A stretch of DNA of 64,000 nucleotides from Pseudonocardia benzenivorans CB1190 (lineage in GTDB: Bacteria; Actinomycetota; Actinomycetes; Mycobacteriales; Pseudonocardiaceae). Below the pieces are notes generated by a model. The model ran no database searches. It was not told the DNA's origin and saw only the letters and a list, made by a program, of their open reading frames with translations. This document shows, piece after piece, positions 34,845 through 44,147 of this stretch (position 1 is the stretch's first letter; every line of letters begins with the position of its first letter). Both the position numbers and the translations under genes were made by a program. Location of the stretch: the NCBI RefSeq assembly GCF_000196675.2, contig NC_015312.1, forward strand, positions 3,162,001 through 3,226,000, read 5' to 3'.

Positions 34845-37800
34845 GTGGACGAGCGTGAGAACGACCCGACCCGTCCGGTCCGCGAGCACCACGCCGGGCA
34901 CGAGCTCCACCCGTTCCGGATGACCGGCGGGACGTTGGGGCGCAACGTGCCCACCCGCCCTCCCGCCCACCTCGCCGCGTCCCGGAGCGAGCTGCTGACC
35001 GCCCCCGCCGCCCCGACGTGGGCGCCGCCGACGACGGTGCTGCCCACCGGCGTCGCCTGGACGACGCAGCCGCCCGTCCCGCCCGCCGCGCCGCAGCCGG
35101 CGCCACGGTCCCCCCGCGGACCGACGGCCCGGACGTGGCTGCTCGCCGGGTACTGGCTGCTGCTCGCGGCGTGCGCGCTGTTCTCGGTGGTGTGGCTCGT
35201 CGTCGGCGCGGTCGTCGGGTTCGCGGCGTCGTCGCCGGCGTTCGCGGCGTCGCTCACCGCGTCGGCCGCGAACGGCGGGACGTGGGCGCAGGGCATCCTC
35301 GGCGCCCTGGGGCACAGCGAGCCGGGTGCCCAGGCCCTTCTCGACTACGCGCTGAGCCTCGCGTCGATCCTGCTCGGTGTCGTGATGGCCGTGCGGCGTG
35401 GCCGCAGCTGGTCGGCGCGGCTGCTGGTGCTGGCGCTCGTCGGGTCGGCCGGTGCGTTCAACCTGCAGGCCCACGCCGCGGCGAGCGCCGTCGAGACCGC
35501 GACGGGGCTCGCCATCGGTGGCGTGCACCAGATCCTGCTGCACGGCGTGGCGTGCGCGGCCTACATCCTGGCGCTGCTGATCTTCCCGCCCGGGGCCGAC
35601 GAGGCCTCCGCCGACGGTGCCGGGATCCGCAGGCCCGGTGCCGTCCCGGTCGTCGTCGCGACCGTGACCCTGCTGCTCGCCGGGTTCGGCACGGCCCTGC
35701 TGCCGCACACCGCGAGCTGTGTGTTGTTCTTCGGGTTCGCGGTGCCCGCGGCCGGCCTGCTCGCGCTGCCGCGGCGGGTCCGGCACAGCTCGACCGACGA
35801 CCAGCGCACCCAGGCCCGGCTCCTGTTCAGCGTGCTGCTCGCGGCCGGGGCCATCGCGGTCGTGCTGGCCGGGGTCAGCCTGCTGGTGTGGGGGATCGGC
35901 TGGGGCGGCCTCGCCCTGATGGACCCGACGGCGGGCGGGTCCGGCGACCTGCCGCTCGCGCTGCTGTTCTGGTTCTCCCGGCTGGCCTGCGTCGCGATCG
36001 CGGGCGCCGTGCTCATCGCGCTGCGCACCGGCGGGCTGCAGAACGCCGAGCGCTGGTTCAGCCGCGGGCTCGTCGTCGCACTGGACACTGCGGTGATCGG
36101 CGGCGGGTACGTGCTGGTCCACACCGTCGTCGCGCTGCTGGTCGGCGGCCCGGGAGCGACGCTCTGGTCGGCCGTCGCCGCCTGCACGGTCGCGGCCGTC
36201 GCGTTCCTGCCGGTGCACGTCGCGGCCGAGCGGATCGTCGACCGCCTCCTCTACGGCACCCGGCCCACCCCGTACAGCGTGCTCGCCGGCATCGCCGCGC
36301 TGTCGCGCTCGACGGCCGCCGACGCCCCCGACCTCGCGCGCGTGGCCGAGGCCGTCGGCCGCGGACTCGGGGCGACGACGTGCCGGCTCACCGTCGTCCG
36401 GCCGGGGCTGCGCGACCGCACCTACTCGTGGGCCGAGCCCGGCGTGCACGTCGCCGACGACCTCACCGAGGTCGCCGTCCGGCACGGCGAGGAGCGCATC
36501 GGCACCATCGCCGTCGACCGGGCCGCCGTCGCCGGGCTCGGGGCGCAACGGCAGAGCCTGCTCACCGACATCGCCGACAGCCTCGGCGCCGTCCTGCAGG
36601 CCAGCCGCTACGGCATCGAGCTGGAACGGCAGCTTCGGGCCGCGCTGGCCCACGCGGGTGAGATCGCGGTGTCGCGGCGCGCGGCCGTCGCCGAGATGGA
36701 CGGGGAGCGCCGCCGCATCGAGCGCGATCTGCACGACGGTGCCCAGCACCACCTGGTCTCGCTGCGGCTGAGCCTCGGGCTCGTCGAACACCTGGTGAAG
36801 GCGGGGAAGTTCGACCAGGCGCGCGAACGGCTCGACCAGGTCGTCGAGCAGATCCGCACCGCGGAGTCGATCCTCGCCGAGACCGCCACCGGGGTGGTGT
36901 CGCCGCTGCTGTCCGAGCACGGGCTCGTCGGCGGTCTCGCCACTGAGCTCGGGGGCGGCTCGCCGCCCGTCGCCGTCGAGGCGCCGGGGTTGGCGGGCGT
37001 GCGGTTCCCCGCCGACGTCGAGGCCGCGGTGTGGTTCTGCTGCCTCGAGGGCGTCAACAACGCGCGCAAGTACGCCGGTGGCGCGCCCGTCGTCGTGCGG
37101 CTCGCCGTGCAGGGCGGGTCGCTGCGGTTCCTGGTGCGCGACGAGGGGCCCGGGTTCGACCAGACCGCCGCGCAGGGCGGCGCCAACCGTGGCATGCGCA
37201 ACCTCGTGGCCCGCATCTCCTCGGTCGGCGGGCGGATCGAGGTCCGGTCGCGGCCGGGGGAGGGCACGACGGTCGAGGGCTCCGTCCCGGTGCCGTCGCA
37301 CCACGAGGAGACGATCCCGATCGATGCGGTGCAGGCCGCCGCGTGGCGTGCGGGAAGCGCGTCGTCGCCGCCCCGAACGGAGCCCCGGACGAGCCGGGTC
37401 GGCGGGGCCGCCGCCGGAGCGGCCGCGGCGGCGGGGGCCGTCGGCCGGGCCGCGACGCGCGGGGCCGACGCCGGGCCGTCCGGTACGGAGCGCGGTGGTG
37501 CGACCGCGCCCGTCGACCCGTCGGCTGCGGTGGGGTCCGGTGTCACGGGGTCCGGAGTGGCGGCCGGTCCGACGGATTCCGGTGTCGCCGGGTCTGGTGT
37601 CGCCGGAACCGCCGACGCCCCGGCCGCGGCTTCCGAACGGCCGTCCTCGGAGTCCGCCGAGCCCGCGACGGGGCCGCCCGCGGGCGAGCGCACCCGCGCC
37701 GGCGCCGGTGCCGGCCCGGCGCCGGCGGGCGGGATGTGGAGGTCACGGCCGCCCGAGGAGGAGCCGGCGGCCCTGACCGGCGGCGACCTCACGGGTGCCG

Positions 37801-40397
37801 CCGACGACCTGGAGTGGTTCGACCCGCGTGCCGTCGCCGCGGCGCCCCGGTCCGACACCACGACCGAGGATCCCGGGTTCGGCGCCGGGTTCGTCGACGG
37901 AGGACCGGCGCGTCGGCACGTCCGGGACGAGGCCCCGCAGGATCCGGAGGAGAGCGCAGCCTTCGTTGCGGGACAAGAGGTTTCGCCGGGCGGGCAGGTC
38001 CATCGCGTCGCCGGCGACGCCGCCCCCGAGGAGGCGCCCGACCCGGGCGGCGCACCCGACGCGCACGACGGTACCGCCGCCGAGGTCGAGAGCATCGACG
38101 ACGGTACGGCGCCGGTGGCGCCCGTGATCGGCGACGCCGCGGTCGCCGAGACGGTGGCTGCCGAGCCCACGGCCGCCGCACCGGGCGTCGAGGAGCCCGC
38201 GGTCGCAGCCGGGCCGGGGGAGGGTCGGGCCGCGGTCGAGCCGGACGACGTCCGGGCCGGCGCCGCCGGGTCCGCGGTCGTCGCCGGGTCCGGGGACGCT
38301 CGGCCCTGGGATGAGCCGGTTGCCGCTGAGCCGGTTGCCGCTGGACCGGTCGCCGCCGAGCCCGGCCTCGCCGAGCAGGGTGCTGCCGAATCGGCGGTTC
38401 CCATCGCGTCCGGAGACGAGCCCGGCGTCGCAGAGCCCGGCGTCGCAGAGCCCGGCGTCGCAGAGCCCGGCCCGGCCGGGTCGTTCGCCAGCGAGTCGTT
38501 CGGTGCAGGGTCCGTGGTCCGGCCCGGCTCCGGGGACGAGTTCGCCCCCGTCGGGTCGGGCGCCGCGCAGGTTGCCGCTGAACAGGTTGCCGCTGAACAG
38601 GTTGCCGCTGAGCAGGTTGTTGCTGAGCAGGTTGTTGCTGAGCCCGACCTCGCCGAGCCGGTTGGCGTCGGGTCCGCGGTCCCGGCCACGCCCGGGGGCG
38701 AGCCCGGCGACCTCGCGGGCGGCGAGTTCGCGCCCGGCGGGTTCGGGGCGCAGGCGCCGGAGGGCGCGCCCGACACCGTCCGGGTCGCGCCCGACGCCGA
38801 GACGACCGGCCCGATCCCCGTCGTCACGGCGACGCCCGGGGAGGCCGACGCGTCGACCGCGACGGCGACGTCCCCGACCGGCATCCCGGCGGTCGGCGCC
38901 GTGGCCGCCGCCCCGCCGCATCCGACCACCCCGGCAGAACCGCCTGTGGCGCAACCGACCGGTGCGTTCCCCGCGGCTGCGCCGCACCCCCAGTCGTCCC
39001 CGTCCGGTCCCGCGCCGTCCGTTCAGGGCGCGGCGCCCGGGCTCGTCCGGGGCACCTCGGGTCCCGCCGGTGCCGGGACGCTGCGCGACCGCGTGCGCGG
39101 CGCGCTCGCCCTCGCCGCCGAGCTGTACCGCGAGACCCCGCACGCGACCCGGATCGTCGCCCTCTACGGCAGGCTCGACGAGCCGCTGCGGATCGCGTTC
39201 GCCGGTCCGGCAGGCGTCGGCACCTCGACGTTGGTCGAGGCCGTGCTCGGACACCCGGGCGCCCCGGCGCCGCCGCCGCCGACGCGCGCGCCGGTGTGGT
39301 GGCGACACGGCGCGCCGGCGGCGGTCGGCGTCCACACCGACGGCACGGGCGCTCCCTACGGCGGGCCGTGGCCACCCGACGCGGCGACCGCTGCGGCGCT
39401 GGACCGCATCGAGCTGCACGTGCCCCACCCGCTGCTCGGCTCCGCGACGATCCTCGACCTGCCGGGCGTCGACGCCCCCGACGGCCGGGGCGCCGGCCTG
39501 CTCGGTCCCGACGAACCGGTCGCGGACGCGCTCGTGCTGCTGCTGCGCCCGGACCACCCCGAGGACGCGGCGGCGTTCGCGATGCTGCACACCGGCGTCG
39601 TGCCGCACGCCCGGGCCAACGCGCTCGGTGTCCTCGCCCGAGCCGACGAGACCCCGGGCGGTCTCGACCCCGACACGGGCGCCCGGGTCGCCGCCGAGCT
39701 CGCGTCGCGCTCCGACGTCCGGCGGCTGGCGCGGACGGTGGTCCCCGTGTCGGGACTGCTCGCCCGGGCCGCGCCGACTCTGTCACCGGCGGACGTCGAG
39801 GCCCTCGCCAGGGGCGCGGCCGTCGACCCCGCGTTGGCCGCGCGGCTCGGACCGTCGGGGCTCGGTGCGGCCGCGGCCATGGCGCGGACGGCACCCGATC
39901 CGGCCTCGGTCGTCGCGGGTCTGTTGGCGCGCAGCGGCATCGACCGGTTCCGCGACCTCGTCGCGACGAGGTTCGTGAGCCGCTCGGACGTCCTGGTGGC
40001 GCGCTCGGTGCTGCAGCGGCTCGAGATCATGGTCCGGACGACCCCGCCGCCGGCGGGTGCGCGTCCGCTGCAGTACGAGCTCGAGCGCGTCCGTGCCGGG
40101 GCGCACGAGCTGGCCGAGACCGATCTGCTCGATCAGCTGCTCGCGGGCACCCTCGTCATGCCGCCGGCCGAGCTGCTCGCCGCCGAGCGCCTGCTCGGGA
40201 TGAACGGCACCGCACCCGCGGCGCGCCTGGACCTCGACCCGGACGCCGACGACGCCGCGGTCGCCGCGGCCGCGGCGGACCGGCTGCAGTACTGGCAGCG
40301 CGCGGCGGCGCACCCGGCCTCGCCGCAGTCGGTGCGGGCCGTCGCGGCGGTACTGGTGCGCACCTGCGAGCGGCTGCTGGCGGTGTCGGCGCGCTGA
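34845..40397 (+). CDS. Membrane histidine kinase fused to a dynamin-like GTPase domain
   Basis: 1850 residues. About 95-465: ten or so membrane helices. About 475-620: GAF-like sensor. About 620-810: intact NarL-type kinase (RRIERDLHDGAQHHLVSLR with His630; N box LEGVNNARKYAGG; G box RDEGPGFD). About 815-1405: Ala/Pro/Glu-rich linker with short tandem repeats. About 1410-1850: dynamin-like GTPase with IAFAGPAGVGTSTLVEAVLG (P-loop, but Thr replaces the Lys), LDLPGVDAP (G3) and VLARADETPGG (G4-like), then a helical end like actinobacterial IniA/IniC relatives (LLDQLLAGTLVMPPAELLAA). GTG 34845 follows the previous stop by 4 nt. It probably links membrane-stress sensing to a membrane-acting GTPase. 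Confidence 0.85.
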   Translation: MDERENDPTRPVREHHAGHELHPFRMTGGTLGRNVPTRPPAHLAASRSELLTAPAAPTWAPPTTVLPTGVAWTTQPPVPPAAPQPAPRSPRGPTARTWLLAGYWLLLAACALFSVVWLVVGAVVGFAASSPAFAASLTASAANGGTWAQGILGALGHSEPGAQALLDYALSLASILLGVVMAVRRGRSWSARLLVLALVGSAGAFNLQAHAAASAVETATGLAIGGVHQILLHGVACAAYILALLIFPPGADEASADGAGIRRPGAVPVVVATVTLLLAGFGTALLPHTASCVLFFGFAVPAAGLLALPRRVRHSSTDDQRTQARLLFSVLLAAGAIAVVLAGVSLLVWGIGWGGLALMDPTAGGSGDLPLALLFWFSRLACVAIAGAVLIALRTGGLQNAERWFSRGLVVALDTAVIGGGYVLVHTVVALLVGGPGATLWSAVAACTVAAVAFLPVHVAAERIVDRLLYGTRPTPYSVLAGIAALSRSTAADAPDLARVAEAVGRGLGATTCRLTVVRPGLRDRTYSWAEPGVHVADDLTEVAVRHGEERIGTIAVDRAAVAGLGAQRQSLLTDIADSLGAVLQASRYGIELERQLRAALAHAGEIAVSRRAAVAEMDGERRRIERDLHDGAQHHLVSLRLSLGLVEHLVKAGKFDQARERLDQVVEQIRTAESILAETATGVVSPLLSEHGLVGGLATELGGGSPPVAVEAPGLAGVRFPADVEAAVWFCCLEGVNNARKYAGGAPVVVRLAVQGGSLRFLVRDEGPGFDQTAAQGGANRGMRNLVARISSVGGRIEVRSRPGEGTTVEGSVPVPSHHEETIPIDAVQAAAWRAGSASSPPRTEPRTSRVGGAAAGAAAAAGAVGRAATRGADAGPSGTERGGATAPVDPSAAVGSGVTGSGVAAGPTDSGVAGSGVAGTADAPAAASERPSSESAEPATGPPAGERTRAGAGAGPAPAGGMWRSRPPEEEPAALTGGDLTGAADDLEWFDPRAVAAAPRSDTTTEDPGFGAGFVDGGPARRHVRDEAPQDPEESAAFVAGQEVSPGGQVHRVAGDAAPEEAPDPGGAPDAHDGTAAEVESIDDGTAPVAPVIGDAAVAETVAAEPTAAAPGVEEPAVAAGPGEGRAAVEPDDVRAGAAGSAVVAGSGDARPWDEPVAAEPVAAGPVAAEPGLAEQGAAESAVPIASGDEPGVAEPGVAEPGVAEPGPAGSFASESFGAGSVVRPGSGDEFAPVGSGAAQVAAEQVAAEQVAAEQVVAEQVVAEPDLAEPVGVGSAVPATPGGEPGDLAGGEFAPGGFGAQAPEGAPDTVRVAPDAETTGPIPVVTATPGEADASTATATSPTGIPAVGAVAAAPPHPTTPAEPPVAQPTGAFPAAAPHPQSSPSGPAPSVQGAAPGLVRGTSGPAGAGTLRDRVRGALALAAELYRETPHATRIVALYGRLDEPLRIAFAGPAGVGTSTLVEAVLGHPGAPAPPPPTRAPVWWRHGAPAAVGVHTDGTGAPYGGPWPPDAATAAALDRIELHVPHPLLGSATILDLPGVDAPDGRGAGLLGPDEPVADALVLLLRPDHPEDAAAFAMLHTGVVPHARANALGVLARADETPGGLDPDTGARVAAELASRSDVRRLARTVVPVSGLLARAAPTLSPADVEALARGAAVDPALAARLGPSGLGAAAAMARTAPDPASVVAGLLARSGIDRFRDLVATRFVSRSDVLVARSVLQRLEIMVRTTPPPAGARPLQYELERVRAGAHELAETDLLDQLLAGTLVMPPAELLAAERLLGMNGTAPAARLDLDPDADDAAVAAAAADRLQYWQRAAAHPASPQSVRAVAAVLVRTCERLLAVSAR
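38310..38655 (+). repeat. Short in-frame tandem repeats in the kinase-GTPase linker
   Basis: Three arrays of 15-nt units: around 38318-38360 (GAGCCGGTTGCCGCT, EPVAA), 38423-38475 (GGCGTCGCAGAGCCC, GVAEP, at least three identical units) and 38570-38645 (GTTGCCGCTGAACAG and variants, VAAEQ/VVAEQ, about five units). All keep frame, so copy-number changes would only alter linker length. Confidence 0.8.
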
Positions 40398-40427
40398 GCG
40401 GGCGGGCGTTGTCGCACACACGGCCGC

Positions 40428-41642
40428 TCAGCCGGACGTGCCCCCGGCCGCCCGGGGCGTGCCGAGTGCGGGGCCCCGGTCGCCCGGGAGGGCCGCCCGC
40501 TCGCCGGGGGCGGCGACACCGGCTCGTTGCGCCGCGGGCGCCCGCCGCGCCGCGCGCTGCGGTTTGCCGGTGAGCGCGAGCCGCAGCGGGGTGCGCCGGA
40601 CGAGCTCGACGAACGTCAATGCGGCGGCGATCGTGACGACGTACGTCACGACGGTCTCCCACGGCCGCTGCAGGTGCGCCGCGGGGGCGTCGGGGATCGT
40701 CGTCAGCACCCACAGGATCGCGGGGTGCACGAGGAAGACGCCGAACGAGCGGGTCGAGGCGGCCTCGACCAGGCGGGAGCCACGCCAGCGGTCGCGGCGG
40801 TCGGCCCACAACGTCCCGAGGCCCCAGACGGCGGCCATCACCGAGACCGTCCACGGGACGATGACCGGCTGGAAGACGTCGGCCGCGAACTGGGCCGTCG
40901 CGCCGCCGGTGATCGAGTGCCGGTACCACAGCTCGACGGCCGCGCAGGTGACGACGGGGGCCGCGAGGACGACGGGCAGATGCCGCCGGATCCAGGCGTC
41001 CACGGCCGGCAGGTGCATGCCGACGACCCCGCCGAAGACGACGAAGAACTGGTAGCTCAGCAGCGACGACATCGCGTAGGGCATGAGCGCGGTCTCGGCC
41101 GGTCCGGGCGCCGGGACGTGCAGCCACAGGTCGGTGACGACCTGCAGCGCCGCGCTCCCGAGCAGCAGCAGCCCGTGGTGGCCCCGGGTGGCCAGCAGCA
41201 GCTTCCGGAACAGCGGGAAGACCAGGTAGAACTGCAGCGACACGAGCAGGAAGTACAGGTGGTACCAGGCCGTCCCGGTGACGAGCGCGTGGCCGAGGCC
41301 CGCCAGCGCCTGCAGCGGCGGCGCCGGCGCCGTGACGAGCCCGAGGCCGGTGTAGATCACCGACCACACGACGTAGGGCACCCCGACGAGCAGGAAGCGT
41401 CGTCGCCAGAAGTGCACCGGCCGGGGCCGGTCGTCGCGGTAGCGGTGCATGAGCACGAACGCGGTCAGCGCGAAGAACGCCTCCCGGGTGAAGTGCAGCA
41501 GCACGACGAGACCGCCCGCACGGACGCTGTCCTGCGGCGTCGTCGTCGAGATCGTGTGCACCGCGATGACGCACGCGAAGGTGAAGACACGGACCAGGTC
41601 GACGGGGTACAGGTGTGGCGTACGCGCCGGGGCGGCGCTCAC
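40428..41642 (-). CDS. Acyltransferase-3 family membrane protein
   Basis: A 404-residue integral membrane O-acyltransferase of the OafA/NodX type. It begins with the family motif HLYPVDLVRVFTFACVIAVH, continues with about ten helices, and has the RRRFLLVGVPYVVWSVIY and FGVFLVHPAILW segments. The C-terminus is Arg/Ala/Pro-rich and cytosolic. The acceptor (polysaccharide, peptidoglycan or antibiotic) is not known. GTG 41642 is the first sensible start after the preceding hydrophilic frame. It is convergent with the kinase-dynamin gene, with only 30 nt between stops. Confidence 0.87.
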   Translation of the reverse strand: MSAAPARTPHLYPVDLVRVFTFACVIAVHTISTTTPQDSVRAGGLVVLLHFTREAFFALTAFVLMHRYRDDRPRPVHFWRRRFLLVGVPYVVWSVIYTGLGLVTAPAPPLQALAGLGHALVTGTAWYHLYFLLVSLQFYLVFPLFRKLLLATRGHHGLLLLGSAALQVVTDLWLHVPAPGPAETALMPYAMSSLLSYQFFVVFGGVVGMHLPAVDAWIRRHLPVVLAAPVVTCAAVELWYRHSITGGATAQFAADVFQPVIVPWTVSVMAAVWGLGTLWADRRDRWRGSRLVEAASTRSFGVFLVHPAILWVLTTIPDAPAAHLQRPWETVVTYVVTIAAALTFVELVRRTPLRLALTGKPQRAARRAPAAQRAGVAAPGERAALPGDRGPALGTPRAAGGTSG

Positions 41643-41913
41643 GATCGGGCCGCCGTGATGTGGGGTCCGCGAGCCGGTTGGGGAGAGCGATCGCAGCACA
41701 GGACCTGAGGGTGGTCTGCGAAGCTGTGTGCGAGCTGAGGACGCCGTGTGAACTCGCCAGCGCGAGGTGCGTCGGTCGTGGACGGTGCGGCCATCGGGCG
41801 AGCACACTACCCCGATCGGTATCGCGCCCATGGTCCGTGTCGGGGGCTGCGGTGACTGATGGTTGACTGCCGCGCACACGACGTGCCCGTGCGGCGCGGT
41901 CGGCGGAAGGACG

Positions 41914-42930
41914 GTGGCAGTGCTCGCGAACGACCCGGCGCTCGTCGGTCTGGCGCTCCAGGTGGCGCGGACGCCGGCAGCGCAGCTCGATGTCGGAGCG
42001 GTCGTCGCGGGGGTGTGCCGGGCCCTGCCGATGGCAGTGGGTGTCGCGGGCGCGGTCGTCGTGCTGCGGCATGCGCCTGACCCGCTCGCGGGCCCGGTGT
42101 TCGCGTCCGACGCGGCGGCGATGCGGCTGGGCGAGCTGCAGCACTCCCGGTCGGCGGGACCGGCGCACGAGGCGATCCGCACCGGCCGGGTCGTGGCGAC
42201 GGCGGATCTCACCCGCGCGGACACCGTCGAGGTCGCGGCGGTCGCCGCCGAGACCGGTCTGGCCAGCGCGGTGACGGTGCCGCTGCTGCTCGACGGGCGT
42301 CCCGCCGGTGCGCTGCAGCTGCTCGGCACGGGGTACCGGCCGGTGCCCGCCGAGCTCGCCGAGACCGTGCGGCCCTTGGTCGAGGTGCTGTCCGCACGGC
42401 TGGCCGACGCCCGGTCGTTCCGCACCCTGACCGCCGCCGTCGCCCGCTCGACGGCCGCGCTGGAGGCCGGCCTGCCGCTGGCCCACGCGACGGGGATCCT
42501 CGCCGAGCGGTACCGCACGGACGTCGAGGAGGCCGGCCGGTTCCTGGCCGGTGCCGCGGTCCGGGCGGGGCTGACCGCCGAGGCGCACGCCGCCGCGGTG
42601 GTCGAGGGCGTCGGCCGCCGCGACGCGCAGTGGGCGGCCGCCCGCGGTGAGGGCGACCTGCCGGCGCAGCGCGACGACGGCGCGGGTGCCGCCCCCGACG
42701 CGCCCACGGGCCGCAGGCACCGCCGCGACGACGCGACCGGGCCGCTGAGCTGGATCACCGGTGACCTCCCGCTGCCACGGCACTCCCGGGCCCGCCGCTC
42801 CGGCGACGCCCGGCCGGCGGCGGGTGCGCCGCGGCACGGCCGGACGCGCCACGACGACGGGTCCTCCGGCGACGAGGGCCCCGGGGACCCGCCGGCGTCG
42901 CCGCGCCACCGGCGCGCCGACATCTCCTGA
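41914..42930 (+). CDS. GAF-ANTAR putative RNA-binding antiterminator
   Basis: 338 residues. A GAF-like sensor occupies about 10-165 (AVTVPLLLDGRPAGALQLLG). It is followed by an ANTAR-like helical segment (ALEAGLPLAHATGILAERYR, then VEEAGRFLAGAAVRAGL) and a long disordered Arg/Asp-rich tail. ANTAR domains bind paired hairpins in nascent RNA. GTG 41914 has GGAAGG just upstream; GTG 41920 and TTG 41863 are alternatives. It precedes the TPP riboswitch and thiamine-precursor transporter but has its own stop about 80 nt before them. Confidence 0.72.
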   Translation: MAVLANDPALVGLALQVARTPAAQLDVGAVVAGVCRALPMAVGVAGAVVVLRHAPDPLAGPVFASDAAAMRLGELQHSRSAGPAHEAIRTGRVVATADLTRADTVEVAAVAAETGLASAVTVPLLLDGRPAGALQLLGTGYRPVPAELAETVRPLVEVLSARLADARSFRTLTAAVARSTAALEAGLPLAHATGILAERYRTDVEEAGRFLAGAAVRAGLTAEAHAAAVVEGVGRRDAQWAAARGEGDLPAQRDDGAGAAPDAPTGRRHRRDDATGPLSWITGDLPLPRHSRARRSGDARPAAGAPRHGRTRHDDGSSGDEGPGDPPASPRHRRADIS

Positions 42931-43010
42931 CCCGGCCGCGCACCGCGCGGGGAGCGACCTGCGCCACTCGGCTGGTTGCCGCCACGGCGCGGCACGTATC
43001 GTGTCCACAC

Positions 43011-43105
43011 CCCACGGGAGCACTCGCGTACCGAGGCTGAGAGGGCGGCAGGACCGGCCGTCGACCGTTATCACCTGACCCGGTTAGCACCGGCGTAGGG
43101 AGGAA
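43011..43105 (+). ncRNA. TPP riboswitch (THI element)
   Basis: The thiamine pyrophosphate aptamer is clear: CACGGGAGC at its 5' side, CTGAGAGGGCGG (P2-P3 junction, 43037-43048), ACCGTTATCACCTGACC and CGGTTAGCACCGGCGTAGGGA closing it. The last bases merge with the Shine-Dalgarno AGGGAGGAAG of the next gene, so TPP binding would hide the ribosome site. A possible promoter is TTGCCG (42976-42981) with TATCGT (42997-43002). Confidence 0.95.
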
Positions 43106-43109
43106 GACG

Positions 43110-44147
43110 GTGCACATGCACGTCCGTACGGCTTCTCGCCGGGTACTCGCGGCTCTGGTCGCAGTACTCGCCTTCGCACTCGCCGGCTGCTCCGGCTCCG
43201 GCGCTCCCGCCGGGGCGACGACGATCCGCGTCGCGCTCGACTGGACCCCGAACACGAACCACACCGGCCTGTTCGTCGCCCAGCAGGAGGGTTGGTTCCG
43301 CGACGCGGGCCTCGACGTGCAGATCCTGCCCTACAACAGCACGTCGCCGGACACGCTGGTCGGGTCGGGCGCCGCCGAGTTCGGGATCGGCTTCCAGAAC
43401 TCGTTCACCTTCTCCAAGGCCGCGGGCGCCGACATCGTCTCGGTGCTCGCGATCCTGCAGCACTGGGGATCCGACATCGCCGTCCGCGCCGACCGGACCG
43501 ACATCACGTCGCCGAAGGACCTCGACGGCAAGGTCTACGGCGGGTTCGGCGACCCGGGCGAGGTCCCGAAGATGAGCGCCGTCATCAAGGACGCGGGCGG
43601 CAAGGGCACGTTCAGCACCGTCGTGCTCGGGACGTCGGCCTACGAGGCGCTCTACTCCGGGCAGGTCGACTTCACCGAGCCGTTCGTGGCCTGGGAGGGC
43701 ATCGAGGCGCAGCTGCGCAACGAGCCGCTCAAGACCTTCGCCTACACCGACTACGGCTTTCCCGACGCCTACGGCGTGCTGCTGGAGGGCAACGCCGGCT
43801 GGCTCGCCGCGCATCCCGACGTCGCGACGAAGTTCGTGCAGGCGGTGCAGCGCGGTTACCAGCTCGCCGCCGACGACCCCGCGACCGCCGCGAAGCTGCT
43901 GATGGACGCCAACCCGGGCGCGTTCACCGACCCGGAGCTGGTGAACCGCAGCCAGCAGATGCTCGCGCAGCAGTTCATGAAGGACCCGTCGGGTCGCGTC
44001 GGCACCCAGACGCTCGCGCAGTGGTCCGGCTTCTCCGGGTTCCTCTTCGACTCCGGTGCCCTCGTCGACGCGGCGGGCAAGCCGCTGACCACCCGCCCCG
44101 ACTTCGCGACGTGGTTCACCGACAAGTACCAGGCGACGTCGTCGTGA
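43110..44147 (+). CDS. thiY: Thiamine-precursor binding lipoprotein (ThiY/NMT1 type)
   Basis: Binds a thiamine pyrimidine precursor (HMP or formylaminopyrimidine) outside the membrane. 345 residues, lipobox LAGC with Cys27. The NMT1/THI5-like core starts IRVALDWTPNTNHTGLFVAQ, followed by QQEGWFRDAGLDV. Control by the TPP riboswitch immediately upstream fixes the role in thiamine supply. GTG 43110 is favoured by AGGGAGG 6 nt upstream; ATG 43116 is possible. First gene of a three-gene importer operon. Confidence 0.93.
   Translation: MHMHVRTASRRVLAALVAVLAFALAGCSGSGAPAGATTIRVALDWTPNTNHTGLFVAQQEGWFRDAGLDVQILPYNSTSPDTLVGSGAAEFGIGFQNSFTFSKAAGADIVSVLAILQHWGSDIAVRADRTDITSPKDLDGKVYGGFGDPGEVPKMSAVIKDAGGKGTFSTVVLGTSAYEALYSGQVDFTEPFVAWEGIEAQLRNEPLKTFAYTDYGFPDAYGVLLEGNAGWLAAHPDVATKFVQAVQRGYQLAADDPATAAKLLMDANPGAFTDPELVNRSQQMLAQQFMKDPSGRVGTQTLAQWSGFSGFLFDSGALVDAAGKPLTTRPDFATWFTDKYQATSS

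Noticed and set aside
38310..38655. Assembly artefact or frameshift in the kinase-GTPase gene
   Set aside because: All repeat units are multiples of 15 nt, the frame stays open and codon bias is normal on both sides, so the fusion is accepted, though re-sequencing would be worthwhile.
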